Source: Thecamonas trahens ATCC 50062
Lineage: Eukaryota; Apusozoa; Apusomonadida; Apusomonadidae
Direction: 5' to 3'
DNA length: 36,851 nucleotides
Assembly: GCF_000142905.1 (NCBI RefSeq)
Contig: NW_013657615.1
Location: 68,243 to 105,093, forward strand
Part shown: positions 19,541-30,200 of the stretch, one piece after another
Layout: each line of letters starts with the position of its first letter
Position numbering within the stretch: position 1 is the stretch's first letter
Translations under genes and position numbers: made by a program
The notes under the pieces: model-generated
Seen by the model: the letters and a program-made list of their open reading frames with translations, nothing else
The model's database searches: none
Told to the model about the DNA's origin: nothing

Positions 19541-20377
19541 CAGTCAGGGTGATGGAGCTCTGAATAAAAGGAGGACTGAAAAAAGTCGAGACGTGTGTGT
19601 GCCCAACACCGGCCAGCCGCGCTGCCTGGTCCGATTACCGCCCGTGAGGGGCGGGTGATGTCACCATCTGTCCGATGTCCGGGCCTGGCTACGATCTGTC
19701 CTTGATTTGCCTTCCCAGCCAAGCCCTGCTGGTATTGTTTCTGGGCATGGTGTTAGGCAGTCGCCAGCAAGCAAGCAGTTGGGAGAGATTGCGACGGAAT
19801 TTTGTGATCTGTGATCAAAAGAAGCCATGGCGGAAATGAAGCATGCGGCTCGTGTGCCCGCCACACACATGCTACTCCTCGCATCACCACACGACGTATA
19901 GCTCCATTACCTTTTCTTTTTCTCCGTGGTGTGTGTTTGTTGGGATTGTTGTGTATATCCCCGTACCCCGGAAGGACACAGCCATCGAGGCAGCGAAGTC
20001 GGGTTTTGACCGGTCTTTCGCAATCAGCACAACCACCCTCCATCCCCTTCCGCCCTCCATCCCCTACCGCCCGCCCGCCATCCCCTACCGCCCGCCATCG
20101 CCATCCCCCCGCCATCCCCTACCGCCCGCCATCGCTTGCCGCCCGCCATCCCCTGCCGCCCTCCATCGCCATCCCCCCGCCATCGCTTGCCGCCCGCCAT
20201 CCCCCCGCCATCCCCTACCGCCCGCCATCGCTTGCCGCCCGCCATCCCCTGGCCCTCCGTTCCCTGCCGCCTGTCGTGGCCGCATGGCTGTCAGTTGGCT
20301 GCGGTGATCCCCGGCGGCTCACCTGCGGATGACGAACACGGACATGACACTCGACGCGAGCTACGGAGCGTCTGCGG
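19541..20377. other. Intergenic spacer between divergent genes
   Basis: It separates the XLF-like gene (-) and the 42-bp-repeat coiled-coil gene (+) and so should contain both promoters. Apart from the C-rich minisatellite at about 20040-20265 I see no gene, tRNA or clear motif. Frames across the minisatellite on both strands are Pro- or Gly-rich repeat translations. Confidence 0.5.
20040..20265. repeat. C-rich minisatellite (CCGCCCGCCATCCCCTA-type units)
   Basis: About 225 bp is made of interspersed variants of CCGCCCGCCATC, CCCCTA, GCTTG and CATCCCCC in 9- and 18-bp steps. The + strand is almost without G runs and is strongly pyrimidine-biased. It lies ~110 bp upstream of the next start codon. 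Confidence 0.85.
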
Positions 20378-21951
20378 ATGACCGACGCAAGGGAAGCCGA
20401 CGGCTCGGCTGCCGTTGCTCTTGCCGCCCTCCTCCCTCCCCACATTCCCGGAAAGCCCTCTGTCGCCGCCGCGTCTGCTGCTGCTGCTGTCCCGACTCAG
20501 CTGTCGGCCCTCGCCGCCGTCCGCTCCTCGCCCATCTCACCGGCAGACGCCTTGTCAGCGGCATTGACTGCTCGCCGCCTGGCTCTGGCGACAACAGTCA
20601 CTTGCAGTGGCGGTGGTGTGGTTGCCGATGGCTTGCAGGAGACTGCTCGGGGCCAGTGGGCAGCCGAGTGCGAGCAGCTGGCAGCAGATCGGGCAGCAGT
20701 TGAGGCCGGGCAACAACAGCTGGCAGCAGATCGGGCAGCAGTCGAGGCGAGCAACGACAGCTGGCAGCAGATCGGGCAGCAGTCGAGGCCGGGCAACAAC
20801 AGCTGGCAGCAGATCGGGCAGCAGTCGAGGGCGAGCAACGACAGCTGGCAGCAGATCGGGCAGCAGTCGAGGCCGGGCAACAACAGCTGGCAGCAGATCG
20901 GGCAGCAGTCGAGGCCGAGCAACGACAGCTGGCAGCAGATCGGGCAGCAGTCGAGGCCGGGCAACAACAGCTGGCAGCAGATCGGGCAGCAGTCGAGGCC
21001 GGGCAACAACAGCTGGCAGCAGATCGGGCAGCAGTCGAGGCCGAGCAACAACAGCTGGCAGTAGATCGGGCAGCAGTCGAGGCCGAGCAACAACAGCTGG
21101 CAGCAGATCGGGAAGCTGTGGGGGAGGGAGGCGGCGAGGCGCCATCGCTTTCGGCTGACGAGGCGATGGCGCTGCGTGAGGCAGTGCGGGCTGCAGAGCG
21201 CGAGGCCCGCTTTGCCAACAAGCGAACACTGGACGCTGAAGCTGCCCGACGACGAGCTGAGAAGCGCCTGCGTGAAGTGATAGATCGCCAGGCCGAGACG
21301 CTGCCGCTACGCGGCCGCCACTACGGCCTCCCGCCGGACCTGACTACAGCACCCGATGCGGCCATGTATGACTTTATTATCGCCGCGCAAGCAAAGCGGG
21401 CGGCGAAGAAAGAAGAGCATGTGCTCGACGTGCTCTCGATCTCACGCGGGTGGCAGCGCAAGGCGCTCGCGGCAGAGTCTCAGCTTGCGACCGCCCGGTC
21501 TGAGGTTACCGAGCTGAAGGCGCAGGTGGCGCGACTCGAGGACCAAGCTCGCATCTCCCAGCTCCACAGCACCGAGTTTGCCGAGGCCGAGGCCGAGGCC
21601 GAGGCTCTTGCCGCCGAGCTGGCGACAGTGTCGGAAGCGCATGCAGCACTGCTCAACGATGTCCGAGCGCTGCACGAGGAGAGCGCGGCGTGCGAGACGC
21701 GCCATGCGATCCAGCTCGCCGAAGCACGCGAGGCTGGCGAGGCGAGCGCGGCGGCCAGGCTGCGCGATGAGGTCCGGGCTGCCGAGGCTCGGGCAGAGGC
21801 GCGGGAGAACGAGGCTATCCGCCTGCGGACCATCGCGGCACAGCTGACAGCCGCCGGGCGAGCCAAGGATAAGCAGCTGCGCCAGATCGCCGCTAGCGGC
21901 AGTGGCCTGCCCGACCTCCATGCACGGGTCCCGTACGCACGGTACCAATGA
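20378..21951 (+). CDS. Coiled-coil protein with eleven 14-residue repeats; frame broken by one missing base
   Basis: Two frames (20378-21064 and the one ending 21951) join into a ~524-residue protein if one C is restored near 20748. The N-terminal ~90 residues are Ala/Pro/Ser-rich. A 14-residue helical repeat, LAADRAAVEAEQQQ with variants, then occurs eleven times. After VGEGGGEAPSLSADEAMALR come long helices: Ala/Arg/Glu-rich at the start (EAVRAAEREARFANKRTLDA), a short non-helical part around LRGRHYGLPPDLTTAP, then continuous coiled coil to near the end. No known domain is recognised. In the uncorrected frame the array reads NSWQQIGQQSRPGN and stops inside the array, which argues that it is out of frame. 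ATG 20378 is the first after an in-frame TGA. It converges on the next gene with 7 bp between stops. Confidence 0.6.
20678..21117 (+). repeat. 42-bp tandem repeat, eleven copies (one 41 bp)
   Basis: CTGGCAGCAGATCGGGCAGC begins copies at 20678, 20720, 20761, 20803, 20845, 20887, 20929, 20971, 21013, 21055 and 21097. The period is 42 except for the 41-bp second copy. The last copy is partial and diverges into unique coding sequence. Variants alternate between CGGGCAACAACAG and CGAGCAACGACAG endings. Confidence 0.95.
20748..20748 (+). other. Single-base deletion site in the second 42-bp repeat copy
   Basis: This copy reads GTCGAGGCGAGCAACGACAG where the others have GAGGCCGAGC or GAGGCCGGGC. The missing C shifts all later copies out of frame. 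Restoring it opens the frame from 20378 through to 21951. Confidence 0.75.
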
Positions 21952-21958
21952 ACGCCAG

Positions 21959-23470
21959 TCAGAGCATCGGGGTCGGCAGCAGAAGGAACTGCTGCTCCAT
22001 GTCTGCCAGCTCGGCGTCGATCTCGGCGTCGGAGATCGAGGCCGAGAGCACGGCCTCGCCGCCGTCGGTTGCCGACGACGCCGAGCCCGGGAACCGCAGG
22101 TTCGGTGTCGACGTCGACGGGTGGAGGGCGAGCGTGCTGAGCCCGTCCTGGAATAGAGTTCGCCGTGCGCTGCCCATCATGGCTGACGGCGAGTGGATGG
22201 GCGAGTTGCGCGCCGACGACTGCTGCGAGAGCGACCGGAACGGTGTGACCCTCCCGGACCGGGTCGCCTTCTTGGCGCTCTTGCGGGTCGACGACGGCGA
22301 CTGCGCCACCAGTGCTCGGACCTTGGACATGAACGATGACGGCGAGGCCCGAAGCCCGGCGGCTGTCTCGCTTCGCGGCTGGTTCTGCCTGGCGTGGTCG
22401 ACCGCGAGCCATGGCAGCCCGGTCTCGCCCACCACAATGTCGTCAAGGTGCGCGTCACCGGCGGCTGGCGAGATCCCTGCGCTGCCCGCGCCATCACCTG
22501 CTCCGGCACTCGGCCGCTGCGGCACGTCCACAGTGAGCCCGCGCCGTTTGGCCCGCGACGAGTCGGCCACTACCGGCGCCGTCGGTGCAGCGACCGGGCT
22601 GCCGCCCGGCACCCCCCGCGCGCGCAGCTCAGCCTGGACACGCGCAGCGATAAAGTCGGAGGAGCTTTTCGAGTCGGCCGGGGCCAGCTGTCCGTCGTTT
22701 GCGAGGCGCGACGGAGCGGCAGCCGCCTTGGCGGTGGCCGCCGCCGCAGACATGGCGGCAGCTGCAGCGCGAGCAGACGTGACTCGTGCGGCAACCTTTT
22801 CCGGGATGTCGCTCTGAGCAATGATGCCTTGCGCCGCCAACTCGGCCACTGCACACGCCGTCGCCTCGTTGCATGCCTTGAAGTGTGGAGCGAGCTGCGG
22901 GCGGGCAAGGAGCGCCGATCCGGCAGCCTCGGCCCGCGCCAGCAGCTCGTCCGGGAACATACCCTCGATGTACAGCACATTGTGAATCATGTGGACCGAC
23001 GAGAGCTTCAGACCCTCATCCCCTCCTCCGACAGCGGCATCTCCATCCCCGTCCCCATCCCCATCCCCATCGGCATCGGCATCGGCATCGGCATCGGCAC
23101 CTGCGTAGTCTCCACGGCCTCCGCCATCACCCTCCTCCGACAGCACCATCTTCCACTCTAGCTTTCCATCGTCAAACATGTCCACATCGATCAGCGGCAG
23201 ACCATTTCCTCCCACCCGCAGCGGCGGCTGTCCCCCTCCGTCGGTCTGCCCGCCAGCGGCGTCATTGGACGAACGAACGGCCGAAGGAGCGGCATCATTG
23301 GGCGATCGTGCGGCATCATTGGGCGAAGGAGAGTAATCGTTGGGCGAACGATTGTTATGGTGGGCCAAGGAGAGCGCGACAGGGAGGACGACTGAGAGGC
23401 CCTCGTCGACCTCAAAGCCCACCACATGGTGCGGGAGACGGTTTGTTTCTGCTGCGCTCTCAGCACTCAT
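21959..23470 (-). CDS. Unrecognised Ala/Ser-rich protein with low-complexity acidic repeat
   Basis: 503 residues with no domain I recognise. The N-terminal ~40 residues (HHVVGFEVDEGLSVVLPVAL) look folded. Repeats of SPNDAA follow. Residues ~123-145 are (AD)n(GD)n, encoded by a hexanucleotide repeat. Residues ~150-225 are predicted helical (VHMIHNVLYIEGMFPDELLA...HFKACNEATACAVAELAAQG) and may be the conserved core. The C-terminal half is Ser/Pro/Arg-rich with many SP and TP sites (SPSSTRKSAKKATRSGRVTP), like a phosphoregulated nuclear or cytoskeletal protein. It closes with an acidic helix (SDAEIDAELADMEQQFLLLP). Codon use is like its neighbours. The first ATG follows 218 bp of spacer after the ribonucleotide reductase stop. 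Function unknown. Confidence 0.6.
   Translation of the reverse strand: MSAESAAETNRLPHHVVGFEVDEGLSVVLPVALSLAHHNNRSPNDYSPSPNDAARSPNDAAPSAVRSSNDAAGGQTDGGGQPPLRVGGNGLPLIDVDMFDDGKLEWKMVLSEEGDGGGRGDYAGADADADADADGDGDGDGDGDAAVGGGDEGLKLSSVHMIHNVLYIEGMFPDELLARAEAAGSALLARPQLAPHFKACNEATACAVAELAAQGIIAQSDIPEKVAARVTSARAAAAAMSAAAATAKAAAAPSRLANDGQLAPADSKSSSDFIAARVQAELRARGVPGGSPVAAPTAPVVADSSRAKRRGLTVDVPQRPSAGAGDGAGSAGISPAAGDAHLDDIVVGETGLPWLAVDHARQNQPRSETAAGLRASPSSFMSKVRALVAQSPSSTRKSAKKATRSGRVTPFRSLSQQSSARNSPIHSPSAMMGSARRTLFQDGLSTLALHPSTSTPNLRFPGSASSATDGGEAVLSASISDAEIDAELADMEQQFLLLPTPML
23042..23099. repeat. In-frame hexanucleotide repeat (CCATCC/GGCATC)
   Basis: CCATCC-type units change to GGCATC units and encode alternating Gly-Asp and Ala-Asp on the minus strand. 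The length is a multiple of three, so variation would keep the frame. Confidence 0.85.
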
Positions 23471-23688
23471 GCCTGTGCGTCTCCCTCGGCCAGCGGCTAC
23501 TCTTCCCTTTCGGCTGGGTGGGTGGCTTCAAAGACACGTGCTGAGCCGTCGAGGTCGTCGAGGAGTGGCGGGCCGGCGGGTGAGTGACGGACCGCTGGAC
23601 AGAGCAGTCATTTAACTGTGTGTGTGTGAGTGAGAGAGAGAGAGGGGGGGGAAGGGAAGAGATGTTGGAACGGAGATGATGTGATCGG
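23471..23688. other. Intergenic spacer with TG/AG microsatellite and a G8 run
   Basis: It holds TGTGTGTGTGAGTGAGAGAGAGAG at about 23618-23642 and G8 at 23644-23651 (poly-C on the sense strand of the downstream minus gene, ~175 bp before its ATG). No gene is seen. Confidence 0.4.
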
Positions 23689-26088
23689 TTACGAGCCGCA
23701 CATGACGCAGTCGTCGCGGTTGTCGATGGAGCAGACCATCTCAGCCTTGCGCTGCTCGACAACCTCCTCGATCTGGGCCTTGGACATTTCGGCGACCTTG
23801 GTCTTGTCGACGGTAAACTGGATGGCGTCGGCGGCACCCTTGGTGCGAAGGTAGTACATGCCGGTCTTGAGGCCCTTCTCCCAGGTGTAAAAGTGCATCG
23901 AGGAGAGCTTGCCGAACGAAGGCTGGGCAAGGAAGGCAGAGAACGACTGCGACTGGTCGATGAACGGCCCGCGGCCGGCGGCGAGGTCGACGAGCGCGCG
24001 CTGCTTGATCTCCCACACGGTCTTGTAGAGGGCCTTGACGTCGTCGGGGATGGCGTCGATGTTCTGGACCGAACCGCCGTGGGCGATGAGCAGGTTCTTG
24101 ACGTCGTCGGACCAGATGCCGCGCTCGACGAGCTCGCGCAGGAGGTACTTGTTGACGACCATAAACTCACCCGAGAGCGTGCGGCGCATGTACATGTTCG
24201 ACGAGATCGGCTCAAAGCACTCGGTGTTGCCAAGAATCTGCGAGGTCGAGGCCGTGGGCATGGGCGCGACAAGGAGCGAGTTGCGGAGGCCGGTGGCCTG
24301 GATGCGGGCCTTGAGGGCGGTCCAGTTGTAGCGCTCGTCGGTCACCTCTGCGTCCCACAGATCAAACTGGAGGAGTCCCTTGGAGGCCGGTGAGCCCTCA
24401 AAGGTCTCGTACGCGCCGTTCTTCTCGGCGAGCTCGGCCGAGGCCTCGCAGGCGGCGTAGTAGATGGTCTCAAAGATGTCGCGGTTGAGAGCGGCGGCCT
24501 CGGGCGAGTCAAAGGGGAAGCGCATGAGGGCAAAGGTATCGGCAAGGCCCTGGACGCCGAGGCCGATGGGCCGGTGGCGGAAGTTCGAGTTGCGAGCCTC
24601 GGGCACGGGATAGTAGTTGAGGTCGATGATCTTGTTGAGGTTGCGGGTGGCGACCTTGACGACTGACGCGAGCTTGTCAAAGTCGTACGAGCCAGTGGCC
24701 GTGTCGACAAACTTGTTGAGCGCAATCGAGGCGAGGTTGCAGACGGCGACCTCGTCTGCCGACGTCACCTGCATGATCTCGGTACAGAGGTTAGAGGAGC
24801 GGATGACCCGGCCCGAGTGGACCTGGTTCGACTTGGCGTTGATCGAGTCCTTGTACAGGATGTACGGCGAGCCGGTCTCGACCTGCGTCTCGAGAATGGC
24901 AAACCAGAGCTTCTGGGCAGGGACCTGCTGGGTGAAGCGGCCCTCGGCCTCGTACTGCTCGTACAGGGCCTTGAATTCGTCACCGTAGACGTCCGAGAGG
25001 CCCGGGCAGAGGTGCGGGCACATCAGCGACCACACGCCGCCAGACTTGACCCGCTCCATGAAGAGGTCCGGAACCCAGAGGGCGTAGAACAGGTCGCGCG
25101 CGCGCTGCTCCTCGGCGCCGTGGTTGAGCTTGAGGGCAAGGAAATCAAAGACATCGGCATGCCACGGCTCGAGGTAGACGGCAAAGGCACCCTTGCGACG
25201 GCCACCGCCCTGGTCGACGTACCGCGCCGTGTCGTTGAAGACCCGGAGCATGGGAACAATGCCGTTCGACGTCCCGTTGGTGCCGGCAATGTACGTCCCG
25301 GTCGCACGGATGTTGTGGATCGAGAGGCCGATGCCGCCCGCAGACTTGGAGATGAGCGCACAGGTCTTGAGCGTGTCGTAGATGCCCGTGATCGAGTCGG
25401 CCTTCATCTCGACGAGGAAGCACGACGAGCACTGCGGCTTGGGCGTGCCGGCGTTGAAGAGGGTCGGCGAGGCGTGGATCATGTACTTTTGCGAGAGCAG
25501 GTCGTACGTCTCCAGCGCAGCCTCGATGTCATCCTTATGGATGCCGACAGCAACGCGCATCAGCATGTGCTGCGGCCGCTCGGCAATCTTGTCGTTGGTC
25601 TTGAGCAGGTACGACCGCTCGAGCGTCTTGAACCCGAAAAAGTCGTACTCAAACGACCGCTCGTACCTGACTGCCGCGTCGAGCGTCTCGGCGTTGGCCG
25701 CCACAATCTCCGCAACCTCGTCCGAGATGAGCGGGCACGGCCGCTTGGTGATCGGGTGCACGTAGCCGTGAAGGTGGGCAATGACGTCCGAGAACTTGTC
25801 CATCGTCGTCTTGTGTAGGTTCGACACCGCAATGCGGGCAGCAAGAATGGCAAAGTCCGGGTGCCGCGTCGTGTTGTACGCGCACGTCTCCGCCGCGAGC
25901 TCATCAAGCTGCGCCGTCGTCACGCCCGGGAACACGCCCTCGGCCACCTTTTGGGTGATCTGCTCCGGAATGATGTAGTCCATGTTGAGCCCATCGCAGA
26001 GGTTGGCAATCCGCGCAGTGATCTTGTCGTACTTGACCGTCTCGTGCGTGCCATCGCGCTTGACCACGTAGAACCGCTGAGAAAGCAT
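23689..26088 (-). CDS. RRM1: Ribonucleoside-diphosphate reductase large subunit (class I, R1)
   Basis: 799 residues, close to human RRM1 (792), with no gaps or frameshift. It reduces ribonucleotides to deoxyribonucleotides in the cytosol together with the R2 radical subunit. The N-terminal ~90 residues are the ATP-cone ([20 protein letters not shown]). Active-site residues are all visible: C223 (QCSSCFL) and C450 (VAVCNLAS) form the redox pair, and N433-C435-E437 (SSNLCTEI) hold the thiyl-radical cysteine. The MYYLRT tyrosine pair of the radical path is present. The C-terminal shuttle thiols are C794 and C797 (CVMCGS), reduced by thioredoxin or glutaredoxin. No inserted intein and no intron. 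The start at 26088 matches the usual N-terminus. A C22 tract on the sense strand lies 29-50 bp before the ATG. Confidence 0.98.
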   Translation of the reverse strand: MLSQRFYVVKRDGTHETVKYDKITARIANLCDGLNMDYIIPEQITQKVAEGVFPGVTTAQLDELAAETCAYNTTRHPDFAILAARIAVSNLHKTTMDKFSDVIAHLHGYVHPITKRPCPLISDEVAEIVAANAETLDAAVRYERSFEYDFFGFKTLERSYLLKTNDKIAERPQHMLMRVAVGIHKDDIEAALETYDLLSQKYMIHASPTLFNAGTPKPQCSSCFLVEMKADSITGIYDTLKTCALISKSAGGIGLSIHNIRATGTYIAGTNGTSNGIVPMLRVFNDTARYVDQGGGRRKGAFAVYLEPWHADVFDFLALKLNHGAEEQRARDLFYALWVPDLFMERVKSGGVWSLMCPHLCPGLSDVYGDEFKALYEQYEAEGRFTQQVPAQKLWFAILETQVETGSPYILYKDSINAKSNQVHSGRVIRSSNLCTEIMQVTSADEVAVCNLASIALNKFVDTATGSYDFDKLASVVKVATRNLNKIIDLNYYPVPEARNSNFRHRPIGLGVQGLADTFALMRFPFDSPEAAALNRDIFETIYYAACEASAELAEKNGAYETFEGSPASKGLLQFDLWDAEVTDERYNWTALKARIQATGLRNSLLVAPMPTASTSQILGNTECFEPISSNMYMRRTLSGEFMVVNKYLLRELVERGIWSDDVKNLLIAHGGSVQNIDAIPDDVKALYKTVWEIKQRALVDLAAGRGPFIDQSQSFSAFLAQPSFGKLSSMHFYTWEKGLKTGMYYLRTKGAADAIQFTVDKTKVAEMSKAQIEEVVEQRKAEMVCSIDNRDDCVMCGS

Positions 26089-26116
26089 AGTCTGAGTGAG
26101 TTGTGCGTGTGCTTAT

Positions 26117-26138
26117 GGGGGGGGGGGGGGGGGGGGGG
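26117..26138 (-). promoter_or_regulatory. Poly-C22 (sense strand) just upstream of the ribonucleotide reductase gene
   Basis: An unbroken run of 22 G on + lies 29-50 bp before the ATG. It is the longest homopolymer in the window. It resembles tracts upstream of other starts here; function is inferred from position only, and the exact length may be unreliable. Confidence 0.4.
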
Positions 26139-27048
26139 TGTTAAGGTGGACGAGAGGGGCGAGAAAAAAAAAGTCGTCATGCCCAACATTGGATGGCGCT
26201 CACATTGGATAGCGTCCACAATTCTACCGACGGCGCATGCCACCACCACAAGCCCGCGGGCCAGCGGGCCAGCCCCGGTTATGGGGCTAACACTGGGCCT
26301 AGCGTGGACAAGGAGACACTCCGGGGTCACAAACTGGCATGGTTGCAAGAACACAATATGGAGTATGATGTAGGGATGGTGGGTGGTGGTGGGATGGCCC
26401 CATCATGGGTGGGCGGGTGGTGGAGGGTGGGTAGAATCCATGGGCCAAAAAGGGTCGTATTCCCTGTCCTCCACCACCGTCTCCCGCACACCTTGTATGG
26501 ACTCGCCCAGCGCATCAAAGCAAGGTAGGAAGCTCAAAACACCAGGGGAGGTGCATGACATTGGTGGCTATGAGGGAAGGCTACTCGTTGCTGACTTACC
26601 TCCGACATTCTGGATAACTTCGAAGAGGCGTGTGGCTCAGTCTCACGGTCTCCACCTGCCGGTGCCTGCGCGTGCTCCACTGACCGACCCAACCAACTCG
26701 ACAAACTCGGCCAACCGACTCGACCGACCGACTTGACCGACCTGCACGATTACGTGCCTGGTGTTGATCCAGGACCAAAGTGTGTGACCAACACGAGAAA
26801 GTCGCCCATACGCATCAGTATGATCCCAAGCTCCCAGTAGATGATGCCCATATCCACCATTTCCCTCCAATCCGATCACATCAGCCTCATCTCCATCCGG
26901 TCCAGTCCCGCCAAAGTCAACCCACGCCCCCCCCGCCAACACCCCCCCACCCCCTCCCCTCGTTCAGCGGACAACCACCCACCGTACGTACACTACACCC
27001 ACTCCCTTCAGCCACCACAAGTCACACTCTCTGCACGTCACCTTCTGC

Positions 27049-27051
<3 letters not shown>

Positions 27052-27109
<58 letters not shown>

Positions 27110-27115
27110 TGTGTG
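27052..27115. repeat. (TG)n dinucleotide microsatellite
   Basis: About 30 TG units with one interruption (GGGT) near 27105. It lies ~140-200 bp upstream of the transmembrane RasGEF start codon. Alternating TG of this length can adopt Z-DNA, but nothing shows that it does so here. Confidence 0.95.
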
Positions 27116-27180
27116 CCTCTGCCTCTGCCTCTGCCTCTGCCTCTGCCTCTGCCTCTGCCTCTGCCTCTGCCTCTGCCTCA
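27115..27180. repeat. (GCCTCT)n hexanucleotide microsatellite
   Basis: Ten perfect GCCTCT units are followed by one GCCTCA and abut the TG repeat. This makes a pyrimidine tract on the sense strand of the RasGEF gene, 70-135 bp before its ATG. Confidence 0.95.
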
Positions 27181-27250
27181 GCGTCTGTGTGCAGCCCCCC
27201 CCCCTACCTGTGTGATCTGTGCAAGTTGACGACGACGGCAACGTTGGAGT

Positions 27251-30200
27251 ATGGCGGAATCTGGATGGAGTGGACTCGCTGGACATGCATCGCCCGCTGT
27301 TCATGCGTATCTGGCGGGAGACAGTGGTCTGCGTGCTGAGAGCGTACCGAGCGATCATCACCATGATCATCACCATGGTCATCACCAACTCCCTGCTGCT
27401 GATCGCCAGCATCATCGCACCGACGAGTACGGTGGAGGTTACTCGGCATATGGCGTGTGGGACTCGTTTGTGACGCCAACCCGGAGGCAGGAGCACAGAG
27501 CTGTCGGGTGGGGCGGGCGGCATTCGCCGTTTGCTGGCCTCGACCTGCGCCCGCATCCGCGCTCGGAGGCCCCCTCTAGAGTCGTAGCAAGAGATCGTGC
27601 AAGGTTCAGCCACTCGCGTGGCCGTAGCGAGCATGTGGACGATGAGCCGCGCTTCCCGTTTTCCCGCGGCTCACTGTTCGAGGCTGCGTCACAGGGGAGA
27701 CTTGGCCCGCGCCCGGTCTCACCGGCGCACAACGACAATGACCTGGACGACATAACCATTGGCTCGTCGCTCCCGTCGTCACCGTTTGCCCGCTCACCAA
27801 GAGAAGGATCACCCCGGCGACAGGGTCGGCACGAGAGTGGCGCGAGCAGCAGCGGCGGCGACAACGACGACGATGAGACCTCGGGCTGCGCCGCGTTGAT
27901 GCGGGCGCGGGCGCGGCCGGCAACAGTACAAGCCGGGTACGCGTCGCGGCGGGCACAGTGGCGCGAGCCGTCGGACTCACGGTCCGGCGGAGGATCCGGG
28001 CGATCGGAGGGCGGCTCCGAGAGCGACGGCATTCCGTTGGTGTGGCGCCGGAGCGAGGGCGGCGACATGGCGGTGGTGGCTCTGGACACTGATGACGTCC
28101 GGGGAGGTGGGTCACGGCCGGGATCGGCGGCGGCTACGCCGCGGCCTGGAACTTCGGCGGCGGCAGCCGGCGATGGGACTAGCAGGGCGTCCACTGCGGC
28201 GGAGGCGGGATCGGCGCGAGCCTCGCCGAGCTCCGGCGGGCTCCGACGCATGGCGTCGCACCGTTCGATTGTACTCGGCGCGTCGTGGCGGCGAGTGGTC
28301 GACCAGGCATTGGCGATGGCGGCCGAGTCGGACGACGCCTCGGGCGTTCTTGTCCCGCTCGTCACCGGGTGGCGGGGACGGATGGACAAGGGCGTCACTT
28401 CGCTTGTTCTCTCGCCGGTCTTTGTTGCTGCGCTCACGCTTGCGCTCCTCTTATCAGTTGTCGTCGATGACATACTGATGGCAGCGGCGCTGCCGTTGTC
28501 GCCGCACCAGGCCGCCTTGGGGGTCCTTGCTGGACTGGTTCATCTGGTGGCGGCTGGCCTGCTTGCCGGACAGATTTTGGTCTCGGCACGGGTCGGAAAG
28601 GCGCGGTACTTGCGATCGGTGGTGTTTGCGACCGAACTGGCATCGCTGGTCTCGTTTGTCTTTCCCATCATCTCACTCGGTGCTGGACAGCCGGCCGAAT
28701 GGCTCCTGTTTGGCCGGCTAGAGCCAAACGCGCGAATGGCGGCGTGGCAGGCATGCCACGGCGTTGTGATTGCGACGCGGTGCCTCGGGTTTGGGCGGGC
28801 GATGGTGTGGGTGGGCATGGCAGCGGCGACGCGGTTCCGCGGCTCTGTGCACGGCGTTGCTCGGTTTGCGCATGTGTCCGTGTACGGAGTGCTCGGCGCG
28901 GCAGTGGCGACATGGGTGTGTGTGGCCGTGCTCGTGGCGGCACCTCCGCTCGCACCGCACCTGCACGCGGCGATGTACTCGGTGGAGGCAGCGACGAATG
29001 CGACGACGCTGCACCCATTGACGCCGCCGGCGTGGGTGGCGCCGTTTGTGGCCGCGTACGGCGGCGGAAGCGGGGATCCGGAGCTTGTTGCGCTGAAGGT
29101 GCTGGGCCAGCGAATGCGGATTGCGAGCAGCGGCGCGACGACCAAGTTCCAGCCGATGTATGTGGTGCACGCGATGACGGCGTCAGGAACGCATGCGGTG
29201 CTGGATGTGTCGGCACACGCGGCGACTGTCGGCGGGCTGGCTCTGGTCCGGACGCTCTGCCTCGTGGCGGTCCTGTTTGCCAGCGCAGTGGGCGTGAGCA
29301 CAGCAGTGACGCACCAGCTCGGGCTGTGGATTGCGCGGACACTTGTGCTTGTAGGCTCGCTCTGCGACTCGGTCTCGTCCGAAAGCGGGCGACATGTTGG
29401 TGTCGGCGATGGCGGTGGCGATGCGAGCGCGAGAGAGGCAAAGAATGGCGGGCACGCTGTGAGCTTTGCGCAGCAGATGGATGTGTCGCTGGCGAGCCTT
29501 GCGCCAGAGCCGGTGAACCGAAGCGGCTCCGAGGCGGTGATGCGGACGCGTTATCTGGAACTCCGCGTGGCTCAGCTGGAACGCAACGTGCTCGAGGCGC
29601 TTCCAGAGATTGAGGTGGAGGTGTCACAGATGAGCACGTCGTCGTCGTCGTCGTACGACTCGTACTCGTCCGAGTACGGGGCGCGGTGGGCTGCGGCGCT
29701 CGGGCGGCGCTCGTCGTCGTGCTCTGTGGCCGGCTGGGAGGAGCTCTCGCGCGGAACGTCGTCAGACTCGAGTGCGACCATCTCATCGCTCGGGCTTACG
29801 CCGTCGTGGTCGACAACAGCGTCGTCGGACTCTGAGCAGGCTATCTACCGCGAGCAAGTGCGCGGGATGCGTGCGCGGAAGAAGAAGCAGCTTGCACGGC
29901 AGGCCCTGGCGCGAAAGAGGAAGCGGCGGCGGCGGCGTGCAGCAGCGCGGGTGCGGCGGATCCAGGAGCACGCAGTGCTCGGCGGCGGATCGTACGAGGC
30001 GGTCCACATCGAGTTTGACGCTGTGGAGCGGTTGTTCCGCACGCGGATCGACGGGCGGTTTGGGTACGAAGGTGGAATCCTTGTGGCTGCGCCTGTGTAC
30101 GGGCTGCTTGAGAAGCTTATGCACCCGCCGTCGTGGGAGGCGCGGTTCCAAACAATGATTGTGGTGACGCATGTGATGTTCATGTCGTCGCGCGACCTGC

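Larger units (their letters stand above)
26139..27250. other. Intergenic spacer between divergent RRM1 and transmembrane RasGEF genes
   Basis: About 1.1 kb with lower GC than the genes. It contains a GGGCCAGCGGGCC inverted-repeat patch (~26257-26272), a cluster of short CGACC/AACTCG direct repeats (~26680-26745), C-rich tracts (26929-26951, 27195-27204) and the two microsatellites listed separately. I find no tRNA. A 52-codon frame on the minus strand (26403-26561) is noted under rejected items. Confidence 0.45.

Noticed and set aside
20040-20265. Possible CRISPR-like array
   Set aside because: Units are short and of mixed 9-18 bp, with no constant repeat and unique spacers; it is a eukaryotic minisatellite.
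20700-21064. NSWQQIGQQSRPGN repeat protein as a real product
   Set aside because: The frame arises after a one-base loss in one repeat unit. The alternative frame gives a regular coiled coil continuous with the downstream gene.
26403-26561. 52-codon minus-strand frame with a protein-like stretch (GESIQGVRETVVEDREYDPF), and ATGTCGGAG|GTAAGT just upstream at 26608
   Set aside because: Joining the two needs a 32-nt intron, far shorter than the supported introns here, and no family is recognised. It stays a possible small gene but is not supported enough to list.
27052-27180. Cys/Val and Ser/Ala repeat peptides encoded across the TG and GCCTCT repeats
   Set aside because: Microsatellite translation in all frames; it lies upstream of the RasGEF start and has no coding signal.
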